DNA of 64,000 nucleotides. Source: JADFXI01 sp963784135. Lineage in GTDB: Bacteria; Nitrospirota; Thermodesulfovibrionia; Thermodesulfovibrionales; Dissulfurispiraceae. The DNA lies in assembly GCA_963784135.1 (NCBI GenBank), contig CAWAQG010000008.1, forward strand, positions 248,001-312,000. The letters are read 5' to 3'. The translations under genes and the position numbers were made by a program. The stretch's first letter is position 1. Each line of letters starts with the position of its first letter. The notes beneath the pieces were generated by a model. The model saw nothing but the letters and a program-made list of their open reading frames with translations, was not told the DNA's origin and did no database searches. Below, piece by piece: positions 1-7,262 of the stretch.

Positions 1-133
1 CCCTTGAGCCTGCTGTTCTCCCTGCGCTTGCTTCTTCATAGTCGAAAGCAGCGAGAAGCCTTTTTAATTCCTCATAGGTAAAATCTTTCGGCTTCGACAA
101 GAAGCGTTTTAAAAGTTTTTCTATCTTGCTCAT
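1..133 (-). CDS. hicA: HicA-family toxin, N-terminal part (cut by window start)
   Basis: About 44 codons are visible, starting MSKIEKLLKRFLSKPKDF and running off the left edge. The residues TYEELKRLLAAFDYEE followed by a Gly-Ser-Arg match the N-terminal dsRBD-like fold of HicA mRNA interferases, in which a helix is followed by the GS(H/R) strand. The ATG at 133 is preceded by a GGGGAG Shine-Dalgarno sequence. HicA toxins cleave mRNA and are normally paired with a HicB antitoxin; that gene, if present, lies outside the window. Identification rests on a short segment but the pattern is distinctive. Confidence 0.7.
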   Translation of the reverse strand, partial: MSKIEKLLKRFLSKPKDFTYEELKRLLAAFDYEEASAGRTAGSR

Positions 134-175
134 TTCACTATCTCCCCTATATTTTAGCAAAACCCCACTAAGAAT

Positions 176-246
176 GTAACTATACAATAGTTACTTAAGG
201 GATAGCCTGAAATTCTGAAATATTGACAGATGAAATCTGTTATAAT
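176..246. promoter_or_regulatory. inverted repeats and -10-like box between hicA and yifB
   Basis: A perfect palindrome with 8-bp arms (GTAACTAT, 3-nt spacer) lies at 176-194. A second (ACAGAT-GAA-ATCTGT) at 226-240 abuts a TATAAT at 241-246. Such dyads are typical operators, and toxin-antitoxin loci autoregulate, but the direction of control cannot be decided here. The TTGACA at 224-229 is only 12 bp from the TATAAT, so the pair is not a standard sigma-70 promoter. Confidence 0.35.
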
Positions 247-348
247 CCTGCTTTAGACAGGCTGGGGCGGCGGCTTCAATATGAGTTTCGCCTGGTGCAT
301 CACGTCTTGAAATCATCCGCAATATAAAAAAGAGGTTTGCTGAAAGAA

Positions 349-1881
349 ATGCTTTCCAAGGTCCTAAGTGCGCATGTTATCGGCATTGATGCACATCTTG
401 TAGAGGTTGAAGTAGATATCTCATCAAAAGGCCTTCCACACTTCTCAATTGTGGGGCTCCCTGATGCTGCTGTTAAAGAGAGCCGGGACAGGATAAAGGC
501 CGCCCTCAAGAATATCGGTTTTAATTTCCCCTTAAAGCAGATTACGGTCAATTTGGCCCCAGCAGACCTCAAAAAAGAGGGTTCAGCCTTTGACCTGCCG
601 ATTGCCTTGGGAATCATCATAGCAGAAGGCGTCATTGCTCCGCGTTCGCTCAATAGCTTTATTGTTTCAGGCGAACTGTCACTTGACGGCAAAGTTAAAC
701 CTGTCAGGGGAGCGCTATCAATCGCGCTCGAAGCGAAAAGGCGCGGATTAAAAGGCGTGCTCCTGCCGGTCGAAAACGCTGCTGAAGCCGCAGTAGTGGG
801 CGGCATAAGCATTTATCACATGAAAAGCCTGCCTGAGGCTGTGGAATTCCTGGGCGGCATATCAGAAGGGAAGCCCTTTACAGTTGACCTTTCCGCCGCA
901 ATGACCGAAAGCTCTCTTTACGAGGACGATTTCTCGGATGTAAAGGGACAGGAATACGCAAAGCGCGCGCTGGAAGTGGCAGCTGCAGGCTCCCATAATA
1001 TCCTAATGATCGGCCCTCCCGGCAGCGGGAAGACAATGCTCGCAAAACGTATTCCTTCAATATTGCCCCCCATGACCTTTGACGAAGCGCTCGAAGTTAC
1101 AAAAATACACAGCATTTCAGGGCTGTTGAGAAACGGTCAATCCCTCCTTGCAACGAGGACCTTCCGTGCTCCGCACCATACTATTTCAGATATTGCATTG
1201 ATAGGCGGCGGACAAACGCCGCGTCCCGGAGAAGTGTCACTGGCGCACCATGGGATTTTATTTCTGGACGAACTCCCGGAGTTTAAAAGGAGTGTGCTCG
1301 AAGTCCTCCGCCAGCCGCTGGAGAACGGTGTTGTTACCGTGTCGAGGGCTGCGGCAACCGTTACCTATCCTGCCCAATTTGTTCTTGTTGCAGCAATGAA
1401 CCCATGTCCCTGCGGTTACCTGGGCGACCCCAGGCATCAGTGTACCTGCACGCCCGGCATGACCAATCGCTACCGGTCAAAAATCTCCGGGCCGCTAATG
1501 GACCGTATCGATATCCATGTAAACGTTCCATCGGTGCCTTACAAGGAATTGTCGGGAGACTATTCGGGAGAGCGGTCGGAGATATTACGGCATAGGGTAT
1601 CCGAGGCGAGGGAGCGGCAGCTAAATAGGTTCAAAGGCGATAAATTGTTCGCCAACGGCCAGATGAAGACACGCCATATAAAAAAATATTGCACGTTTTC
1701 AGGAGAAGCTCACAGCCTTCTGGACACGGCTATGCAGCGGCTCGGGTTAAGTGCCCGTGCCTATTCAAGAATTCTTAAAGTCGCACGGACTGTGGCAGAC
1801 CTGGATGGCGCTGAAGCAATCGGGAGCAGCCATATTTCCGAAGCTATCCAATACCGCATGCTCGACAGGGGACAAGTTTAA
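349..1881 (+). CDS. comM: YifB/ComM family Mg-chelatase-like AAA+ ATPase
   Basis: The product is about 510 aa, the usual family length. An N-terminal ChlI-like domain carries the conserved VEVDIS...GLP and NLAPADLKKEG blocks. The AAA+ core has Walker A GPPGSGKT near residue 222 and Walker B LFLDELPEF, and a Cys-rich stretch (CPCGYLGD...CTC) sits before the Mg_chelatase C-terminal domain. ComM is a hexameric branch-migration helicase that helps integrate DNA taken up by natural transformation. I take the ATG at 349 because homologues start MLSKVLSA; a TTG at 337 is also in frame but sits one base from the AGAGG. The gene appears monocistronic. Confidence 0.9.
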   Translation: MLSKVLSAHVIGIDAHLVEVEVDISSKGLPHFSIVGLPDAAVKESRDRIKAALKNIGFNFPLKQITVNLAPADLKKEGSAFDLPIALGIIIAEGVIAPRSLNSFIVSGELSLDGKVKPVRGALSIALEAKRRGLKGVLLPVENAAEAAVVGGISIYHMKSLPEAVEFLGGISEGKPFTVDLSAAMTESSLYEDDFSDVKGQEYAKRALEVAAAGSHNILMIGPPGSGKTMLAKRIPSILPPMTFDEALEVTKIHSISGLLRNGQSLLATRTFRAPHHTISDIALIGGGQTPRPGEVSLAHHGILFLDELPEFKRSVLEVLRQPLENGVVTVSRAAATVTYPAQFVLVAAMNPCPCGYLGDPRHQCTCTPGMTNRYRSKISGPLMDRIDIHVNVPSVPYKELSGDYSGERSEILRHRVSEARERQLNRFKGDKLFANGQMKTRHIKKYCTFSGEAHSLLDTAMQRLGLSARAYSRILKVARTVADLDGAEAIGSSHISEAIQYRMLDRGQV

Positions 1882-1997
1882 GGTGCGAAAGAGTTGACCC
1901 AACATATATTATATCGGGATTCTGATGCATACTCGCGCACATTTACTTTTGATGTTTTATCTTGCTACAATCTAAAAAAATCTTACTGGAGGGTTTC

Positions 1998-2363
1998 ATG
2001 GCACAAAAAAAATCAGTGTCTAAAAAGAAGACGCCGGTAAAAAAAACTGCTGTAAAGAAAGCGGCGGCGCCAAAGAAAACTTCTGCAAAGTCATCCGCAA
2101 AAAAGTCTGTGCTCAAAAAGACGCCCGTTGCACCCAAGCCTAAGATCAAAAAAGCCGTTTTAAAGAAAGCCGGCCCTGCAAAAAAATCAAAGTCGGGGAA
2201 AGCTGCCGCACGTAAGCGAACAATCAAAGCAATAGCGCCGGCAACGGTAGAGGCGCCGGCTAAAAAGCCTGTGGTGCGGGCGCATATAACAGCCAGAAGG
2301 GCCGGTCTTGGAGCTGTAATCGCAAAATTAACCGGCTCCGGGACGAAATCGGCCCCCAGATAA
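1998..2363 (+). CDS. histone H1-like Lys/Ala/Pro-rich basic protein
   Basis: A 121-aa protein built from KK-A/P-A-K repeats (for example VKKTAVKKAAAPKKTSAKS), almost without acidic residues. This is the composition of bacterial H1-like nucleoid proteins such as AlgP/Hc1 tails. It is expected to bind DNA non-specifically through an unstructured basic chain. The start is fixed by GGAGG seven bases before ATG 1998. The last ~25 residues (VRAHITARRAGLGAVIAKL) are less repetitive and may form a short helix. Low-complexity sequence prevents any finer assignment. Confidence 0.7.
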   Translation: MAQKKSVSKKKTPVKKTAVKKAAAPKKTSAKSSAKKSVLKKTPVAPKPKIKKAVLKKAGPAKKSKSGKAAARKRTIKAIAPATVEAPAKKPVVRAHITARRAGLGAVIAKLTGSGTKSAPR

Positions 2364-2406
2364 GAAATACCGCCGGTAAACCGACCCGCTGCCCACCGGA
2401 AGTTCT

Positions 2407-2435
2407 CTGCCAAAGTATAAGCACTATGATATAAT
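2407..2435 (+). promoter_or_regulatory. sigma-70-like promoter of the kdsA operon
   Basis: TATAAT at 2430-2435 with a CTGCCA -35-like box 17 bp upstream (2407-2412), ending 25 bases before the kdsA ATG. The preceding gene ends at 2363, so this is the only non-coding space available for a promoter of the Kdo run. Confidence 0.45.
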
Positions 2436-2460
2436 ACACGGTAAATCCGGCAGGTATCGA

Positions 2461-3300
2461 ATGGAAATAGAAATTGACACATTCCACATAGGCGCGGGCA
2501 ATTTACCGGTAATTATCGCCGGCCCATGTGTTGTTGAGAGTGAAGACATCGCCTTTTATACTGCGGGTCGACTGAAGGCCTTGTGCAGCGCTGCAGGCTT
2601 GCCCTTTATCTTTAAAAGCTCTTATGACAAGGCCAACCGGACCTCTGTTTCATCGTATAGGGGTCCGGGTATTGAAAAAGGGCTTGCGATACTGGCGGAA
2701 GTGAAGCGCAAATTCGGCGTCCCGGTACTTTCGGATGTGCATTCCGTTGATGAGATCAAAACAGCGTCGGCTGTCCTGGATGTGCTGCAGTTGCCGGCAT
2801 TTCTGTGCAGGCAGACCGATTTGATCATTGCCGCATCAGAAACGGGCAAGCCTGTGAATGTCAAGAAGGGCCAGTTCCTTGCACCCTGGGATGTCAGACA
2901 CATTGTCGACAAGTTTGTATCAACCGGGAACAGAAAGCTGCTGCTTACGGAACGGGGCACTTCTTTTGGCTATAATAACCTTGTTGTGGATTTCAGGGGC
3001 CTGCTTATTATGCGCTCTTACGGGTATCCCGTGATTTTTGACGTTACCCACAGCCTGCAACTGCCCGGCGGCATGGGGAGCACATCAGGGGGGCAACGCG
3101 AATTCGCGGCGCCCTTTGCGCGGGCAGCTGCCGCGGTAGGTGTTGACGGGCTTTTTATGGAGGTCCATCCCGACCCTGATAACGCACGGTGCGATGGGCC
3201 GAATATGCTCTCTCTGGACGGCCTGGGAGCACTGCTGCAATCTGTACGCGCGATTAATGCGCTTCTCGCCCCGGGGAAAGACCCGGCCAGGGCAGTCTGA
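2461..3300 (+). CDS. kdsA: 3-deoxy-8-phosphooctulonate (Kdo-8-P) synthase
   Basis: KdsA condenses phosphoenolpyruvate with arabinose-5-phosphate to Kdo-8-phosphate in the cytoplasm, the first committed step to the inner-core sugar of LPS. The 279-aa product has the family blocks IIAGPCVVES, FKSSYDKANR, LQLPAFLCRQTDL and a C-terminal MEVHPDP. The Cys in AGPCVVES sits where metal-dependent (Aquifex-type) enzymes carry a metal ligand and E. coli-type enzymes carry Asn, so a metal-dependent class is inferred. The ATG has only a weak Shine-Dalgarno. It leads a run with kdsD and kdsC two genes downstream, giving three consecutive Kdo enzymes. Confidence 0.95.
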   Translation: MEIEIDTFHIGAGNLPVIIAGPCVVESEDIAFYTAGRLKALCSAAGLPFIFKSSYDKANRTSVSSYRGPGIEKGLAILAEVKRKFGVPVLSDVHSVDEIKTASAVLDVLQLPAFLCRQTDLIIAASETGKPVNVKKGQFLAPWDVRHIVDKFVSTGNRKLLLTERGTSFGYNNLVVDFRGLLIMRSYGYPVIFDVTHSLQLPGGMGSTSGGQREFAAPFARAAAAVGVDGLFMEVHPDPDNARCDGPNMLSLDGLGALLQSVRAINALLAPGKDPARAV

Positions 3301-3302
3301 CA

Positions 3303-3755
3303 ATGCCGGCAAAGATGCTTATTTACCCGGCTCTGATCCTGGCGTTAAGCTTTTCCATTGCTTTTGCGGGCAGCGGTCAAAATGTCGGCCACGATGACAG
3401 TGCGATCGTTGCAACCCAGGGCAACGCACAATTAACGGGAACGCCGGATGCCGCACAGGGCGCAGTGAAAAAATACTGGTGCGAGCGGTCTGTCTATCAT
3501 AAAAAAAGAATCGAGAATGCACAATACGAAGTCGATAAGGAAACAGAACTGTTGTCGGAACTCAGCGACGAGGTGTCTATGGAAACAGGGAGAGATAAAA
3601 AGTTTATTGAAAACAAGATAACCAAAACTCAGGACAAGCTGACAAGCGCTCAAAAACAGCTTAAGGACCGGCAGAGCGACTTCGCCCGCATCGAGGATGA
3701 GGCGCGCAGGAAAAATATCCCTTCCGGATGGCTGCAATGCCCGTCGGCATGGTAG
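3303..3755 (+). CDS. small secreted coiled-coil protein of unknown function
   Basis: A 150-aa product that I do not recognise. Residues 1-22 form a clear Sec signal peptide (basic start, hydrophobic LIYPALILALSFSIAFA). The mature part has a heptad-like charged helix (about residues 70-140) and two Cys, one in YWCERS and one in WLQCPSAW, which could form a disulfide. It starts two bases after the kdsA stop and ends 39 bases before kdsD, so it is probably co-transcribed with Kdo synthesis. A periplasmic role is inferred from the signal peptide only. Confidence 0.6.
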   Translation: MPAKMLIYPALILALSFSIAFAGSGQNVGHDDSAIVATQGNAQLTGTPDAAQGAVKKYWCERSVYHKKRIENAQYEVDKETELLSELSDEVSMETGRDKKFIENKITKTQDKLTSAQKQLKDRQSDFARIEDEARRKNIPSGWLQCPSAW

Positions 3756-3794
3756 GTTTATATACACGCGGCACACCGCCTAAGACAGGGTCCC

Positions 3795-4763
3795 ATGGAC
3801 ACTATTCTTGATATTGCAATAAAAGTATTGACGATTGAAGCGAACGCGGTCGGAGCACTGATAGGAAAGCTCGACAGCGGTTTCGAAAAGACGGTTGATA
3901 TTATTTTCAACAGCAAGGGGAGGGTCATTGTCACAGGCATGGGAAAGTCCGGCCTGGTAGGCAAAAAAATAGCTGCCACCCTGGCGTCAACCGGCACGCC
4001 GGCCTTTTTCATGCACCCGGCAGAAGCAGGGCATGGAGATCTTGGAATGGTCACATCCGATGACGTGATCATAGCCCTTTCAAACAGCGGCGAGACAGAG
4101 GAGATTGTCGGGCTGCTCCCCTTTTTGGAGCGGTTTAATGTACGGTTGATCTCTCTGTCCGGAAACCCCGATTCAACATTGTCGAAGGCCGCGGATGCTG
4201 CACTTGATGTGTCCGTAACTGAGGAGGCATGCTCTCTCGGCATTGTGCCGACTGCATCGACAACGGCTGCAATGGCGATGGGGGATGCCATTGCCGTAGC
4301 GCTTTTGACAAAGAGGGGCTTCAAAATGGAGGATTTCGCTTTTTTTCATCCTGGCGGAAGTCTCGGCAAAAAATTGCTTATTCGTGTTAAAGATCTTATG
4401 CATACGGGAGATGAGCTTCCCCTTGTCTCCCCTGAAACATCCATGATTGCAGCTGTCATGGAAATGTCGTGCAAAAGACTCGGCATGACGATAGTCGCAA
4501 ACGATGAGGGCATGATGCTCGGCGTCATCACCGATGGGGACATCAGACGGGGTGTTGAAAAATGGGCAAAGGATTTTTACGATATGAAGGCCGGTGATAT
4601 GATGACAAAAAATCCAAGAACGATTACCGGGGAAGAGCTTGCCGCCAAGGCTTTATCCGTAATGGAAGAACTGTCTATTACCTCTCTTGCTGTACCCGAT
4701 GGTTCCGGAAAGGCAAAAGGCGTGATTCACCTGCACGACATATTGAGGAAGGGCATAGCGTAG
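3795..4763 (+). CDS. kdsD: D-arabinose-5-phosphate isomerase
   Basis: Converts ribulose-5-phosphate to arabinose-5-phosphate, the substrate of KdsA. The 322-aa protein has an N-terminal SIS sugar-isomerase domain (GMGKSGLVGKKIAATLASTG, then SNSGETEEI and HPGGSLGKKL) followed by two CBS domains (from about residue 200), the KdsD/KpsF/GutQ architecture. The stop codon overlaps the GTG start of kdsC by one base, indicating translational coupling. Confidence 0.95.
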   Translation: MDTILDIAIKVLTIEANAVGALIGKLDSGFEKTVDIIFNSKGRVIVTGMGKSGLVGKKIAATLASTGTPAFFMHPAEAGHGDLGMVTSDDVIIALSNSGETEEIVGLLPFLERFNVRLISLSGNPDSTLSKAADAALDVSVTEEACSLGIVPTASTTAAMAMGDAIAVALLTKRGFKMEDFAFFHPGGSLGKKLLIRVKDLMHTGDELPLVSPETSMIAAVMEMSCKRLGMTIVANDEGMMLGVITDGDIRRGVEKWAKDFYDMKAGDMMTKNPRTITGEELAAKALSVMEELSITSLAVPDGSGKAKGVIHLHDILRKGIA

Positions 4764-5305
4764 TGTCGAGTGAAATTTCACCCCGCATAGTGGAGATTGC
4801 GAGCAAGATCAAGCTCCTCATCCTGGACGTTGACGGAGTTCTCACGGACGGGGGTATTATCCTCGACAGCGGCGCTGCTGAATTAAAAGTTTTTCATGTG
4901 CGCGACGGACATGGACTGGTAATGCTCAAAAGGGCGGGAGTCAAGGTAGCTATTATTACTGGAAGAAACTCTGAGGTTGTGGACAGGCGGGCCAGGGAAC
5001 TGGGCATAACAGAGGTCTACCAGGAATGCCATAAGAAGGTTGTTGCCTACGAGAAACTCCTTGCAAAATTAGCTATTGCGGAGGAAGAGGTGGCATACAT
5101 AGGCGATGACGTGGTGGATGTTCCGCTGTTCAAAAGAGTCGGGTTCCCGGTAGCAGTGGCTGACGCGGTCGAAGAAGCCAGGGAGAAAGCTCTTTTCATA
5201 ACCAATGCGCGCGGAGGCAGGGGGGCGGTAAGGGAGATATGCGATCTTATATTAAAAGCGAACGGGAAATGGAGCGAGTTGCTGGATGAGTACGATCAGG
5301 CTTAA
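4763..5305 (+). CDS. kdsC: Kdo-8-phosphate phosphatase
   Basis: A HAD-superfamily phosphatase that releases free Kdo from Kdo-8-phosphate. The 180-aa product has motif I LILDVDGVLTDG, motif II ITGRNS and motif IV YIGDDVVD, with the short C-terminal tail typical of tetrameric KdsC. The GTG start at 4763 overlaps the kdsD stop. Its own end overlaps the start of pgsA by 20 bases, so kdsD-kdsC-pgsA are tightly coupled. Confidence 0.93.
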   Translation: MSSEISPRIVEIASKIKLLILDVDGVLTDGGIILDSGAAELKVFHVRDGHGLVMLKRAGVKVAIITGRNSEVVDRRARELGITEVYQECHKKVVAYEKLLAKLAIAEEEVAYIGDDVVDVPLFKRVGFPVAVADAVEEAREKALFITNARGGRGAVREICDLILKANGKWSELLDEYDQA

Positions 5306-5822
5306 TGTCCCAACAATACTTACCTTCAGCAGGATATTCCTTATACCTTTTTTTGTTATTGTCACTCCCGGCAGTCCGTATCTTGGAATCAGCATTTTCC
5401 TCATTGCCTCGCTGACAGATTTTCTCGACGGCTATCTCGCAAGAAGATTAGGACAAATAACAACATTCGGTATAATTCTCGACCCGATTGCAGATAAATT
5501 TCTTGTCATATCCGCGCTGATACTGTTAGTCGATATGGCGAGGCTTTCCGCATGGATTGCCATAATCATTATTTTGCGGGAATTTGTAGTCACAGCATTA
5601 AGAGTCGTATCATTATCGAAGGACATTGTTATTCCCGCGGAAACCGGAGGCAAGCTGAAGACAACCGCGCAGATGACATCTATCGTACTTCTTCTTCTGC
5701 CCGGCGGCATCGGGAATATAGACTTTTACGATGCAGGTCTCGTTGTTATGTATGTCGCCCTTGTCCTTGCTATCACTTCCGGCATCAAATACACAATATC
5801 CTTCTGGAAGCGGATCCAATGA
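5286..5822 (+). CDS. pgsA: CDP-diacylglycerol-glycerol-3-phosphate 3-phosphatidyltransferase
   Basis: An integral membrane enzyme making phosphatidylglycerol-phosphate from CDP-diacylglycerol. The 178-aa protein carries the CDP-alcohol phosphotransferase signature as DFLDGYLARRLGQ...GIILDPIADK (residues about 44-70) and four to six hydrophobic helices. It starts inside the 3' end of kdsC and is followed 28 bases later by plsY, linking Kdo and phospholipid synthesis in one transcript. Confidence 0.93.
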   Translation: MSTIRLNVPTILTFSRIFLIPFFVIVTPGSPYLGISIFLIASLTDFLDGYLARRLGQITTFGIILDPIADKFLVISALILLVDMARLSAWIAIIIILREFVVTALRVVSLSKDIVIPAETGGKLKTTAQMTSIVLLLLPGGIGNIDFYDAGLVVMYVALVLAITSGIKYTISFWKRIQ

Positions 5823-5850
5823 TAGACGGTCCCGCCGTCAGGAATATCAC

Positions 5851-6486
5851 ATGATAGTTTTTCTTGTGCTGCTTTCATTTTTGATCGGCTCTATCCCTAC
5901 GGGGTTACTCATCGCACGCGCCAAAGGTATTGATCTTAGAAAAGTCGGCAGCGGCAATGTCGGCGCCACGAATGTACTAAGGGCCGCAGGTAAAAAGGCG
6001 GCGCTGCTTACGTTGATCGGTGACATTGCAAAAGGGGCTGTCCCGCTGCTTGTTTATAAAGTGCTCTATATGGGAAACCATATAGGTGACGCCGGCCCGC
6101 TGCCGTTGTCAATCCCGGCCCGTCACGCAGCAGCAGAAGGATTGTTGGGGCTCGCATCGATAGCCGGCCACGATTTTTCTTTTCTGCTTAAAGGCAGAGG
6201 GGGCAAGGGAGTTGCAACAAGCCTGGGGGTGCTCGTTGTCCTGTCGCCTTATGTAGCGCTTTTTTCAGCGACCCTCTGGCTCATCACCGCAAAATATAGC
6301 CGGTATTCCTCTCTAAGCGCTCTCGTGGCCTTCGGATTTTTGCCATTGAGCTTTTATTTGATAGACTATTCCAAAGAGAAGATATTCATTGCGTGTGTAA
6401 TCACTCTCCTCATATTTATTAAACACAGGTCCAATATCAGACGCCTCATTAACGGGACCGAAAGCAAAATAGGGCAAAATTCATGA
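5851..6486 (+). CDS. plsY: acyl-phosphate:glycerol-3-phosphate acyltransferase PlsY
   Basis: A membrane acyltransferase making lysophosphatidate from acyl-phosphate. The 211-aa product shows GSGNVGATNVLRAAGKK and GHDFSFLLKGRGGKGVATS, the PlsY motifs, within several membrane helices. The ATG at 5851 is chosen because it begins the conserved MIVFLVLLSFLIGSIPTG helix and has AGGA eight bases upstream; the open frame extends further back without homology. It overlaps the start of queC by four bases (ATGA). Confidence 0.92.
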   Translation: MIVFLVLLSFLIGSIPTGLLIARAKGIDLRKVGSGNVGATNVLRAAGKKAALLTLIGDIAKGAVPLLVYKVLYMGNHIGDAGPLPLSIPARHAAAEGLLGLASIAGHDFSFLLKGRGGKGVATSLGVLVVLSPYVALFSATLWLITAKYSRYSSLSALVAFGFLPLSFYLIDYSKEKIFIACVITLLIFIKHRSNIRRLINGTESKIGQNS

Positions 6487-7253
6487 AAGCGGTTGTGCTT
6501 TTGAGCGGAGGACTTGACTCGGCAACGACCGCAGCCATTGCAAAAGCGGATGGCTACGATGTCCATGCTTTGAGTTTTGATTATGCTCAAAGGCACAGAG
6601 TTGAGCTTGAGTCTGCAAGAAGGGTTGCGGAGGGCCTCGGCATTGTCAACCATCTTTTTATAAAATTCGACCTGAGAGAAATCGGCGGTTCCGCGCTGAC
6701 GTCGGATATCGAAGTACCCAAAAACCGTGATGCGATGACCGGCATACCCGTTACCTATGTTCCTGCCCGCAACACTATTTTTCTTTCTTTTGCCCTGTCG
6801 TGGGCAGAAGTGCTCGGGGCCCCTCATATATTTATTGGCGCAAACGCTATTGACTATAGCGGCTATCCTGACTGTCGCCCGGAATACTTCAGGGCCTTCG
6901 AGGCCATGTCGAACCTTTCCACAAAGATATCCGTAGAAGGGAAAATGCATTTTAAAATTCATACTCCCCTGATTAGTCTGACAAAGGCCGGCATAATAAA
7001 AAAAGGTATCTCTTTAGGAGTGGACTATGCGCAGACCTGGAGCTGCTATGACCCGCAAGGCCCGGCGCGGCGACGTGGAGACGCTAAGTCACGGAGATGT
7101 ATTGATGATATTGCCGCAGAGTTACCGCGTCACCGTGCCACCGTGTCGGGGTTTGTACCCTGCGGCAGATGCGACAGCTGTCTTTTAAGGGCAAAAGGCT
7201 TCAGGGAGGCGGGAATATCCGACCCCCTTGACCGTCTACTATTTCCTGAGTAA
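6483..7253 (+). CDS. queC: 7-cyano-7-deazaguanine (preQ0) synthase, with in-frame insertion
   Basis: QueC converts carboxydeazaguanine to preQ0 in queuosine synthesis. It has the ATP-pyrophosphatase loop LLSGGLDSATT at the N-terminus, the VPARNTIF block and the C-terminal zinc cluster SCYDPQ...PCGRCDSC. At 256 aa it is about 30 residues longer than usual. The excess sits between the first Cys and the CGRCDSC motif, where homologues have only a short linker, and is Arg/Ala-rich sequence encoded by a GACGTGG/CCGCGTCACCG-type repeat. The reading frame is kept, so the enzyme may still be active. queF lies about 39 kb away. Confidence 0.9.
   Translation: MKAVVLLSGGLDSATTAAIAKADGYDVHALSFDYAQRHRVELESARRVAEGLGIVNHLFIKFDLREIGGSALTSDIEVPKNRDAMTGIPVTYVPARNTIFLSFALSWAEVLGAPHIFIGANAIDYSGYPDCRPEYFRAFEAMSNLSTKISVEGKMHFKIHTPLISLTKAGIIKKGISLGVDYAQTWSCYDPQGPARRRGDAKSRRCIDDIAAELPRHRATVSGFVPCGRCDSCLLRAKGFREAGISDPLDRLLFPE
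7062..7149. repeat. palindromic GACGCGG/CCGCGTCACCG-type repeat inside queC
   Basis: Approximate bounds. GACGTGGAGACGC-like sequence near 7072 and CCGCGTCACCGTGCCACCGTG-like sequence near 7124 form an imperfect inverted pair. The second arm shares CCGCGTCACCGT with the intergenic sequence near 49233. It adds about 30 codons to queC without breaking the frame. Confidence 0.55.
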
Positions 7254-7262
7254 ACTTATTCA

